DNA of 64,000 nt from Streptomyces hokutonensis (GTDB lineage Bacteria; Actinomycetota; Actinomycetes; Streptomycetales; Streptomycetaceae): positions 53,752 to 117,751 of the forward strand of contig NZ_BARG01000036.1 of assembly GCF_000376565.1 (NCBI RefSeq), given 5' to 3'. The translations under genes and the position numbers were made by a program. Below, one piece after another: positions 42,287 to 51,400 of the stretch. The number at the start of each line of letters is the position of its first letter. Position 1 is the stretch's first letter. Below the pieces are notes generated by a model. That model was not told the DNA's origin and did not search any database. It saw only the letters and a program-made list of their open reading frames with translations.

Positions 42287-45274
42287 TCAGATGGGCTGCG
42301 GCTCGAAGTCCCAGTAGGGGCGTGCGCCGGAGCGCATGTAGTCGGCTTGATGATGATCCGGTCCATGGCTTGCGGCCAAGGCAGCGAGCGCCGTGCCTTG
42401 CAGGACGTCCGCCTCCTCGTTCCTGCCCAACGCGCGCAGATCCTGGGCAAGACCGGCCTGGACGTTGGCAGTCAGGACATGACCGGCACCCACCGCGGCA
42501 ATCGACCGCGTAAGAGCGTCTGTGCCCAGTCGTACCGCGCCTTCGATGTCTCCCGTCGCAGCCATCGCCGATGCACAGTTCATCGCGCAACCCACGACCC
42601 ATACATGGCCGCGCCCTATCTCCGTCTCCAACGCGCGCATCGACTGCTCGGCCAGCCGACGCGCGGCCTCCGTCTCCCCTTCGTCGAGGAGAAACAGTGC
42701 GCAGTCGTTGCGGGCGCCGATCGTGTACGGGTGCTGCTCGCCCAGCCGCTGCGCGTACGCTTCGGCGGTCGCCTCGGCCAGCTCGCGGGCCTTGGCCCGG
42801 TCACCGAACACCCGGAGCAGCATCGCGTAGTCCAAGGAGACCAAGAGCACATCGGGATGGTCTGCGCCGCTGACCAGGATGAGTCGGCGACGGGCTTCGC
42901 GCATGATCGCACGCGCCTTTTCCAGATCGCCGTCGCGGCGCAGGCAAAGAGCAAGGTTGTGCTCGGCCAGGAGAGTCTGGCGATGCGCCCTGTCGAGCGT
43001 TCTGCGGAGCAGGCGCACGTTGTACTCCTGCAGGCTGCGGGCCTCTCGCAGCCTGCCCAGCAGCCGCAGCATCCGGGCCGTGTAGGCCCCGGACTGGAGG
43101 GTGCGCCGCTCGCGTGACCCGAGGAGTGCGACCCGGCGGTCGTACACCTCGCGGTGCATGACGCAGGAATCGTCGTAGTGCCCCTGAAGCCCGAGGGCGA
43201 TGGCCAGGTTGGTGCGGAACTGCAGGGTTTGCGGCACGTACTGGTCACCCAGTCGATCCTGCGCGTGGCGCACTGTCTCCTCGTAGAGCTTGCGCGCCTC
43301 GTCGTACCGGCCCCGCGCCATGAGTGTGCCGCCGAGCCCGTCCTTGGCGCGCAACAACTCGATCCCATTGGTACCAGCCTCTTCCAAGCGCTCCAGGATG
43401 CCCCTGCCTGCTTCCTCCGCCTCCTCGTAACGGCCGAGGCCACGCAGCATCAGGGCCTCCTGCCGAGCGGCAGTCAGCACGTTTCGGTCAGTCGGTCCGG
43501 AGGTGGGCCGCCATTGGCCCAACACCCTCTGGGTAAGCACCCGACCGTCCTGGTACTCGCCACGCACGCGCAGATACTGGATGCAGTTCAGCAGGAGTCG
43601 GCGTACGTCGCCGTCGTCCGAGTCCAGGGCACCGGAAGACTCCAGGTGCGGAAGGATGTCGGCGTAGCAGTGCCAGTTGCCGACGGTCCCCGGCTCTCCG
43701 GGGTCGGCGGCGACGAGGATCCGGGCGGCTGTCGTCGCGAACTCGTGCTCGGTGCCGGGCGAAAGACTGTCGCGGACGAAACGGCGGAAGCTGCGGTGGA
43801 TCCGCAGCGATACGACGCTGGCGAAGCCCTGCTGCGAGTCGGTGGCGAACTCCACTCTCATCGAGGTCAGTTCGGAGATCGACAGCAATGCCGCATCCCA
43901 GCCTCCCGGTTCGCTGACCAACCCGGCCAAACGGATGGACAGATCACTGGGGCGGGCCGAGCGCAGCAGTCGGACCGGAACCAGGTCGGGAGAGAAGAAC
44001 ATCAACAGGAGCAGCAGTTCGTGGGTCGGGGGCGAGTCGGCCAGAGAGTCGAGGGTCTTCGCCCACACGTTGCGATGGGCCAGCGGAGTATCGGCGTCCA
44101 CGCCCGGCGCGGCGTCGTCGGAACCCGCACGAAGTGGCCCCCGCCTCCTGAGGGCGCCGAGGTAATCCGTGATGTCGGCGCCTGAGTTGGCATCGATCCA
44201 GGCAGCACCCTGGTCGATGACGAGCGGGAGATGTTCCAGGGCATCGGCCAGTTCTCCGGCCTGCGCCTCGGTCATGCGTGGAGCCCGGCGACAGACAAAG
44301 GCGACACTCTCGTCCCGCTCGAAAGGCGGCAGTTCCCACAGCACGATTCCGAGGCGGGACCATTGTGTGTTCTGCGCCGTGATCACCACCTGGCCGCGCC
44401 CGTGGGGCAGCAGAGCCGCGATACCGTCGACGTCCTCGGCGCCGTCGAAGACGATCAGCCAGCGGCCTTTCTCATCCCGTTCCAGTGCTTTCTGCACCGC
44501 TTCGATCTGCCCCGTCAGCTGATCCCCCTCGCCCAGACCCACTTCCCTGGCCAGTGCCGCGAACCCGGCCCGGGCAGCCGCCTTCGTCGCGGACGGCACC
44601 CACCAGATCAGGTCGTACTCGCCTGCGAAGCGTCGGGCGTACTCGGCTGCGGCCTGGCTCTTGCCGATGCCCGCCTGGCCGTGCAGCAGCACCCGGCGGC
44701 CCTGACCGCCGCCCGAGGTCAGCACATCGTGCACGTCGTCCAGGAGGTCCTCGCGGCCGGTGAACCGCGGGTTGCGGCGCGGGGCGTTGGTCACGTCGGG
44801 CGGATCTTCGGGATAGCGCGGGCCTTCCTCCTGGCGCATGTAGGGTGATTTCGGTACCAGACCCACCGTGGCCAGTACCCGGCGCCGGGCCTCCTCCGGG
44901 CCGATTCCGCGCAGGGTCACCGCGCCGAGGCTCACCGCTTCGTCGGGCAGGGCCCGCGTGGTCACGGTGACCGCTCCCACTCGGACGTGGAGCTGGGGCA
45001 TCACCTTGTGCAGGACCTGCGCCCATTCCCGGTTGCGTCCGGTGTCGAACCGCAGATACCAGTCGTCCAGCACCAGCACGACGCGTCCGGGTTGCGCGAA
45101 GAAGTCCCGCAGCGCTTCCACGTCCGGCAGTCGACTGAGCGGGGACCACCGCACGTCGGCGACCGTGCAGCCCTCTTCTGCGAGGACCCAGGCGATCCAC
45201 TGCGCCCAGCCGTTGCTCACTCCGGCATAGACGAGGGAGACGGGTGGCGGGCAGGCCGATCGACCTGTTGTCAT
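42287..45274 (-). CDS. FxsT-type TIR-like/NB-ARC/TPR protein, copy 3
   Basis: 995-aa cytoplasmic STAND-type NTPase. Residues 10-140 are a TIR-like domain (LVYAGVSNGWAQWIAWVLAE, VVLVLDDWYLR, then NREWAQVL where TIR enzymes have their catalytic Glu). NFTGR-type linker RRNPRFTGRED leads to the NB-ARC domain: P-loop GQAGIGKS (199-206), Walker B WLIVFDGAEDV, and GHLPLVID-like EHLPLVIDQGAAW. The second half is tetratricopeptide repeats. It ends RPYWDFEPQPI, shared with the two upstream copies. ATG at 45274 has AGGAG seven to nine bases upstream. Known family partners are FxSxx-COOH RiPP genes; the likely role is a sensor or scaffold switched by ATP. Last gene of the operon. Confidence 0.85.
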   Translation of the reverse strand: MTTGRSACPPPVSLVYAGVSNGWAQWIAWVLAEEGCTVADVRWSPLSRLPDVEALRDFFAQPGRVVLVLDDWYLRFDTGRNREWAQVLHKVMPQLHVRVGAVTVTTRALPDEAVSLGAVTLRGIGPEEARRRVLATVGLVPKSPYMRQEEGPRYPEDPPDVTNAPRRNPRFTGREDLLDDVHDVLTSGGGQGRRVLLHGQAGIGKSQAAAEYARRFAGEYDLIWWVPSATKAAARAGFAALAREVGLGEGDQLTGQIEAVQKALERDEKGRWLIVFDGAEDVDGIAALLPHGRGQVVITAQNTQWSRLGIVLWELPPFERDESVAFVCRRAPRMTEAQAGELADALEHLPLVIDQGAAWIDANSGADITDYLGALRRRGPLRAGSDDAAPGVDADTPLAHRNVWAKTLDSLADSPPTHELLLLLMFFSPDLVPVRLLRSARPSDLSIRLAGLVSEPGGWDAALLSISELTSMRVEFATDSQQGFASVVSLRIHRSFRRFVRDSLSPGTEHEFATTAARILVAADPGEPGTVGNWHCYADILPHLESSGALDSDDGDVRRLLLNCIQYLRVRGEYQDGRVLTQRVLGQWRPTSGPTDRNVLTAARQEALMLRGLGRYEEAEEAGRGILERLEEAGTNGIELLRAKDGLGGTLMARGRYDEARKLYEETVRHAQDRLGDQYVPQTLQFRTNLAIALGLQGHYDDSCVMHREVYDRRVALLGSRERRTLQSGAYTARMLRLLGRLREARSLQEYNVRLLRRTLDRAHRQTLLAEHNLALCLRRDGDLEKARAIMREARRRLILVSGADHPDVLLVSLDYAMLLRVFGDRAKARELAEATAEAYAQRLGEQHPYTIGARNDCALFLLDEGETEAARRLAEQSMRALETEIGRGHVWVVGCAMNCASAMAATGDIEGAVRLGTDALTRSIAAVGAGHVLTANVQAGLAQDLRALGRNEEADVLQGTALAALAASHGPDHHQADYMRSGARPYWDFEPQPI

Positions 45275-45350
45275 GGGCCGGCTCCTGGGAGGTCTTTCGA
45301 GAATTCGGCGGCTCATTTCCGATGATGCATCAAATCTGGTGATTCATCGG

Positions 45351-45377
45351 TCAGTTGCTGGATGAACCAGCAACTGA
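45351..45377. promoter_or_regulatory. Perfect 11-bp hairpin between TPR copies 2 and 3
   Basis: TCAGTTGCTGG and its exact complement CCAGCAACTGA enclose the loop ATGAA, in the 123-bp spacer after copy 2. It is much less GC-rich than other hairpins here. It could be an attenuator or processing site lowering copy 3 relative to copy 2, or an operator for an internal promoter. A palindrome GATGCATC is 20 bases closer to copy 3. Confidence 0.5.
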
Positions 45378-45397
45378 AGCAGCCGTCTTCCGGTATC

Positions 45398-48373
45398 TCA
45401 CAGCGGCTGCGGTTCGAAGTCCCAGTAAGGGCGGACCCGCCGCTGGGCGTCGCGGGTATGCGGATGCTCGGATCCCAAGGTGTCGCTCAGCGTTCGTACC
45501 GCTGTCTGTTCGTGACCTGTTGCCTCGGCTGCCTGCCCCAGGGTCCGCAGGTCATCGGCCAGGGCCGTCCTCGCCGACAGGGTCATCGGATGCGCGGGGC
45601 CGAGCAACCCGAGCGCGCGCCGAACAGTGTCACGGCTCAGCTCCTGGGCGCCGGAGACGTCGTCGGTGCGGCTACGCGCGGCGCTCAGGTTCAGTGCACA
45701 GCCCAGCGTCCACGGATGGTCCCGGCCCACCGCCACGGTCATGTCCCGCAGCGCCGCCTCGGCATGGCGGAGTGAGTCGACGTGACCGCCCACGTGCCCG
45801 AGCGCCAGCCCCAGGTTTCCCCAGGTGCCGATGGTGTACGGATGCTGGGGGCCCAGCAACTCGGTGTAGCGCTGCGCGACGGACTCCGCGGAGCGCACGG
45901 CCGCACCAAGCTCGCCGTACTCCCGCAGGAAGGTGGCGTAGTCGGCCTCCGCCACCAGCGTGTCGGGATGTCGGGGGCCCAGCACATGCGCCGCGCGGCG
46001 AGCTGCCCCGGACAGCCGTTCGCCCGCGCCTGCGATGTCTCCGGCCCGGCGTCGGGACAGGCCCAGCTGGTGTTCGGCCATGATGAACTGCGGATGGTTC
46101 TCGTCCGAGATCTGGCGCAGCGTCCGGACAATCTGCTCCAGCCTGGAGACGGCCTCCGGATAGTCGCCCAGCAGACGGATCAGTCGCGCGTACACGGTGC
46201 CCGAGTGCAGCGTGAGGTAGTGGCGGGAGCGCAGTCTGCGCTGCCGGATCTGCAGGACGTCACGGTGGATCTCCCGGGCCTCGGTGTACTGGCCGAGCAG
46301 CATCAGGGCGAGGCCGAGATTGTGCCGGGAGGCCAGTGTCTGCGGGGCCTCGGTACCGAACTGTTCGGCAAAGTGCTCCGCCGCTTCGGCGAACAGAGAC
46401 CGGGCCTCGCCGAACCGGCCGAGGGCGAGCAGAGTGCTGCCCAGCCCGTCCTTGGCCCGCAGCAGTTCGGGATGGCCGTCGGGCCGGACGGCGGCGAGTC
46501 GCCCGACGACCGACCGGCCCAGTTCCTCGGCCTCGGCATAACGTCCGTCCTGGCGTCGGAGGTGGCCCAGTTTGTGATGCAGGGAAAGCAGGGCACCGTG
46601 CGTGGGATCCAACCGCTCCCGCCAATGCGCGAGTACGTCGTCGCAGAGTCTCAGGGCCGTGCGGTACTCGCCCCGAACCCGCAGGTACTCGATGCAGTTC
46701 AGCACCAGCTCCTGTACGGGCGTCCGGGTCGAGTCGAATGCGCCCGCGGCTTCCAGATGTGGGATCAGCAACGCGTAACGTTCCCAGTCGCGGGTGTCGG
46801 TCGGCCGTCGTGGATCGGCACCGACCAGCACCTGGCATACCGTGTCCGCGTACGACTGCTGGTCCTGCGGGCTCAGGTTCTCGCGCAGGAACCTGTGGTA
46901 GAGCCGGTGCATCCGGACCTGTTCCACGGCAGGGTTCTCCGCCAGGTCCTGCTCGTAGTCCAGTCGCACCGCCGTGTACTCGGACAACCGACGCAACGCC
47001 AGATGCCAAGCGCGCGAGTCATGGACCAACTTGTCCAGTGATTCGGGCAGGTCCCCGTAGCGGACTTCGGTAAGCAGCCGGACCGGGATCTCGTTGGGCG
47101 AGAAGAAGGCCAGCAGGCTCAGCAGCTGGGACGCCTCCGGGTGCTGCTCCCGCAGGCTGTCCAGAGTGGTGGTCCAGGCCTCCGGGAATCTCTGCGGGTA
47201 TTCCGTCTGCTCTCGCGCACTGCCCGGAGTGTCGTCCAGCCGTCGTAGGTACTCCGCCACCGGGACATCGTTGGCACCCAGCCAGGCGGCCGTCTGGGCC
47301 AGCAGCAGAGGGAGATCGTGCACGGTCGCAGCCAACGAGTCCGCCTCCTGCGGGGTGATCCGCGGCGCGCGACGGCGCACGTAGGCGACGCTCTCCACCC
47401 GGGTGAACGGGCGGATGTCGATGATGCCGACGCCGGGCATGGCGGGCCAGTCCCTGGTGGTAGAGGTGAGCAGCACATGGCCGTTGCGTTCCGGCAACAG
47501 GTCGGTCAGCTGGGATGCGTCCTCCGCACCGTCGAAGACCAACAGCCAGCGCGCGTGTTCGTCATGGCGCACGGCCTCGTGGACTGCCCGGATCCGCTCG
47601 CCGATGCGCTCGCCCACGGTGAGTCCCAGGCGGGACGCGAGCGCGGCGAGACGCTCTCGTGCGTTGGCGCGATGAGTGGCGTCGATCCACCACACCACGT
47701 CGTAGTCGTTCCCGAAGCGGTGGGTGTATTCGGCGGCGATCTGGGTCTTGCCCGTGCCGCTGACTCCGTGCAGCACCACGCGGCTCGCGACCGCGCCGTC
47801 GGCCGGCCGGGCCGTCAGCAGCTCGCGGATCTGCTCCAGTTCGGCGTCCCGGCCGGTGAAGCGGCGATTGCGCCGGGGGATTTCGAGCACCCGGGGCGGC
47901 TCGTTCGGGAACCGGGGCGCGATCCTGGCCGAGGGTCGAATCGGTTCCGCCGTGTCGATCGAGAGCCTACGGAGCAGCCGTCGGACGGCCTCCTGCTCGT
48001 CGAGGTCGCGCAGATCGGCGGGATCGAGCAGGGACACCGAATCGGGCACCGGCTGAGTGGCCACCGTGACTGCCGCGAACCGGTCGGCGTGCAGAGGCAC
48101 CATCTGCCGGAGCACACGCTGCCAATCCTCCTCGGCTATGGGCCCGAGCCCGAAGTACCAGTTGTCCAGCACCAGAAGGATGTTTCCCTCGGCAGCCAGC
48201 AGCGCACCGAACTCCTCTTCGAACGGCGCCTCAACCCGAGGGTCCCAGCGCACCATGGACACTGCATGGCCACGCGCCCGCAACTGATACGCGATCCAGG
48301 AGGCCCAGGGCCGGTTGAACCCCGCGTAGCTCACGGTGAAGTGCCGGCCATTCCGCTTGCGCCGGTTTTCCAT
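45398..48373 (-). CDS. FxsT-type TIR-like/NB-ARC/TPR protein, copy 2
   Basis: 991-aa paralog of copy 3 with the same order: TIR-like domain (FTVSYAGFNRPWASWIAYQL, LLVLDNWYF, EEDWQRVL with Asp where the catalytic Glu would be), linker RRNRRFTGRDAELE, P-loop GVSGTGKT (203-210), Walker B WLLVFDGAEDA, LPLLLAQTAAW, then TPR helices with repeated LGxxHPxTL units, and the tail RPYWDFEPQPL. Start taken at the ATG with GAGGGG upstream; another ATG 13 codons earlier (48412) lies two bases after GAGG and is less likely. Follows copy 1 closely, so co-transcribed. Confidence 0.85.
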   Translation of the reverse strand: MENRRKRNGRHFTVSYAGFNRPWASWIAYQLRARGHAVSMVRWDPRVEAPFEEEFGALLAAEGNILLVLDNWYFGLGPIAEEDWQRVLRQMVPLHADRFAAVTVATQPVPDSVSLLDPADLRDLDEQEAVRRLLRRLSIDTAEPIRPSARIAPRFPNEPPRVLEIPRRNRRFTGRDAELEQIRELLTARPADGAVASRVVLHGVSGTGKTQIAAEYTHRFGNDYDVVWWIDATHRANARERLAALASRLGLTVGERIGERIRAVHEAVRHDEHARWLLVFDGAEDASQLTDLLPERNGHVLLTSTTRDWPAMPGVGIIDIRPFTRVESVAYVRRRAPRITPQEADSLAATVHDLPLLLAQTAAWLGANDVPVAEYLRRLDDTPGSAREQTEYPQRFPEAWTTTLDSLREQHPEASQLLSLLAFFSPNEIPVRLLTEVRYGDLPESLDKLVHDSRAWHLALRRLSEYTAVRLDYEQDLAENPAVEQVRMHRLYHRFLRENLSPQDQQSYADTVCQVLVGADPRRPTDTRDWERYALLIPHLEAAGAFDSTRTPVQELVLNCIEYLRVRGEYRTALRLCDDVLAHWRERLDPTHGALLSLHHKLGHLRRQDGRYAEAEELGRSVVGRLAAVRPDGHPELLRAKDGLGSTLLALGRFGEARSLFAEAAEHFAEQFGTEAPQTLASRHNLGLALMLLGQYTEAREIHRDVLQIRQRRLRSRHYLTLHSGTVYARLIRLLGDYPEAVSRLEQIVRTLRQISDENHPQFIMAEHQLGLSRRRAGDIAGAGERLSGAARRAAHVLGPRHPDTLVAEADYATFLREYGELGAAVRSAESVAQRYTELLGPQHPYTIGTWGNLGLALGHVGGHVDSLRHAEAALRDMTVAVGRDHPWTLGCALNLSAARSRTDDVSGAQELSRDTVRRALGLLGPAHPMTLSARTALADDLRTLGQAAEATGHEQTAVRTLSDTLGSEHPHTRDAQRRVRPYWDFEPQPL

Positions 48374-48426
48374 ACGCCTGGTCCCCTCAGCGGACGCCGT
48401 GCCGGATGCCATGTCCTCGTGGTGGT

Positions 48427-51400
48427 TCAGATGGGCTGGGGCTCGAAGTCCCAGTAAGGTCTGTTCATTTCCTGCGCAGACCGGGTGTGCGGATGTTGCG
48501 GCCCAAGAGTGTCCCGAAGTGCCGCGACAGTCCGGCGCCGCAGCTCCTCGGCCTCACCGACCTCACCCAGCTCGCGCAGGTCCCAGGCCTGGGCGATGGC
48601 AGCGGCAAGGGTGAAGGGGTGCTGCGCTCCGAGTTGGCGGGTCGCCGACTCGACGAGTTCCGTGTCGTGGACGACGGCGCTGCGGGTGTATCCCGACAGA
48701 GCGAGCATGGCGGCGTGATTGAGCCGGCAGCCCAGCGTCCAGGGGTGCTCGTCACCAACTGCTCGGACCATCAAGCGCCATGCGGTGCGCGCGGAGGCCT
48801 CCGCCTCGCCCCGCTCGCCGCCCTCGGCCCACTGGGCCAGGGCCACGTTGCCGAGTGAGCCCGCGGCGTATGGGTGATCGGGTCCGAGGAGACGCAGATA
48901 GTGGTCGGCAACGGTACGGGCCAGCGCTTGGGCCTCGCGGGCTCTGCCGCCCCGCAGCAGCGTGGCCCGGTCGGCCGCCATCATCAGCGTCTCGGGATGA
49001 AGTTCGCCCTGGGTCTGCTGAGAGCGTGTGAGGATGCTGGTGAACAGGGACGCCGCCTCGTCGATCTGCCCGTCCCGGCGCAGGCACTGGGCGAGATTGT
49101 GCTCGGCGCGCAGGGTCTGCGGATGCAGTGGGCCCAGAACACGGCTGTGCAGCCTGGCATTCGGCTCCTGGACGGACAGAGCCTCTCGGTACCGGCCGAG
49201 CAGTCTCGTCATCCAGGCCACGTGCAGACCCGAGTTCAACGTGTCGAGGTGGTCCGCACCGAGCGAACCGCTCCGCAGCTCGAACAACTCTCGGTGGATG
49301 TCCAGGGATTCCCGGTAGTGGCCGAGCAGGCCGAGAGTAAGGGCCATGTTGCTCTTGGCGCTGAGTGCCCGTCCGTCGTGGGGGCCGGACCGGCTGGCCC
49401 GGCCCTGCCAGACCTCCTCGAACAGCTCGCGGGAGCGGGAGAAGCGGCCCAGCGCCATCAAGGTGCCGCCCAGCCCGTCCTTGGCCCGCAGCAGATCGGG
49501 GTCGTCCGGCTCGCGCAGGTCTGAGAGCAGGTCCACCACAGCGACTCCGACCGCCTCGGCGTCCCGGTAACGCCCCATCCTGCGCAGCAGGTTGGCGTGC
49601 TGGTGCACCAGCACCAGCATGTCCCGGTCGGTTCCCGGAATGCGGGGCCGCCAGCGGGTCACTGCCTGTTCGCACACACGCAGACCGATGTCGTACTCGC
49701 CCCTCAGGCGCAGGTTGTCGATGCAGTCGAGGAGCAGCCTGCGTACCCCTGCCTCGTCCCGGTCCAGTACGCCCGCCGTGTCGAGATGCGGAATCAGCTC
49801 GATGTACGCCGGCCAGTCACGCCGGTCCGCGGGGCGGCCGGGATTGGCGGCAGCCAGCACCGCGCAGGCGGCGCGGGACATGTCCGAGCGGGTGCCGTGG
49901 CTCAGGTTGGCGCGGATGAAGCGGTGGTAGAGGCGGTGCATCTGGGCCGACTCGACGCCGTACTCCAGGGTGGGGTCAACCGTGTAGTTGAGGTGAATCG
50001 CAGTGAGGTCGGCCAGCCCCGCCAGCGCTGCCTGCCACCTGGTGGAGTCGGACACCGTGTCGGCGATGGTGCCGGGAAACGCGGTGACGGGCGCGGCCGC
50101 GATGAGGCGCAGGGGGATGGCGTCCGGGGAGAACATCGCCATCAGCTCGATGAGTTTCTCCGCCGCCGGATCGCGCTCGCGCAGGCGGTTGAGCAGCAGC
50201 GCCCAGGAACGCACGAAGCCCACCGGGTAGTCGTCCTCGGCCCTCACCTCCAGTTCTGCCGGGGACAACCGCCGCAGCGCGTCGAGGTATTCGTCGACCG
50301 GTTCGTCGGGGTTGGCGACCAGCCATGCGGTGGTCTGTGCCAGCACGATCGGCAAGTCCTGCGCGGCTTCCGCCAGTTGCTCCGCCTGCGCCGCGGTGGC
50401 CGCCGGCACCCTGCGGTGGATGAAGGCAGTGCTCTCCATTCTGCTGAACGGCCGGACCGTGTATTCCTGGAAGCCCAACCCAACCGCCCAGTCACGGCTG
50501 AGACTGGTAATGAGTACGTCACCCCGCCCCTCCGGCAGAAGATGGCGGATCTCGGCCACGTCGTCCGCCGCGTCGAATATCAGCAGCCAGCGCTGACGCG
50601 ACGTACTGCGGGCGCGCAACGCCGCGCGCACGGCGCGGATGCGTTCGCCGACGTCCTGGCCTGCTGCCAGCTCGAGATGGACCGCGAGCGCTGCGAACTC
50701 CTCGCGGGCAGTCGTCCGTTGGGTGGCCCTCACCCACCAGACGACGTCGTACGCGTCGCCGTAGCGGTGCGCGTACTCAGTGGCCAACTGGCTCTTGCCG
50801 ACGCCGGAGATCCCGTGCAGCACCACACGTGCGCCCGTCGGGCCGGGTTCCGCCAGAAGCTCGGACAGCTCCTCCAGATCGTCCTTGCGTCCGGTGAAGT
50901 GGGCGTTGCGCCTCGGCGCCTCCCGGACCTGGGGGGAGTCGTTGGGAAAGCGCGGCCCGTCAGGGGACTCCGGCGGGTCTCCCGGGGGAACACCGAGCCG
51001 TTCGAGGATTTTGCTTCGTGCTTCCTCCTCTCCCAGTCCGGCCACGTCGACCAGGCGCAGTACGTTCGTGGCGGCCGGCAGCGGCTGATAGGACAGCGCG
51101 ATGGCCGCGAAGCGCTCTGTATGCGGACCCACGATCGCCCGGAATGCCTCCGCCCAGGCCTGTCCGCTGTGCAGGTCGAGCCGTAAGGCACGCTCGTTGA
51201 TCAGCAGCACCACCTGGCCCGGGGCGGCCAGCAGGGCTCCGAGCGACTCGGCTGGCGCGCGCGAGGCGGTGTCCCAGTGCAGCACGGTGGTGGTGCAGCC
51301 GACCCGCTCCAGCTGATGGGCCGTCCACATCGCCCAGGGACGACTCTCGCCGGCGTAGCAGATGCTGATGTGCCGTGGGGTGGGTCGCTCCGGCGTGGTG

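Noticed and set aside
48374..48412. Alternative ATG for TPR copy 2, 13 codons upstream
   Set aside because: GAGG lies only two bases from this ATG, whereas the later ATG has GAGGGG at a normal distance; kept as an alternative only.
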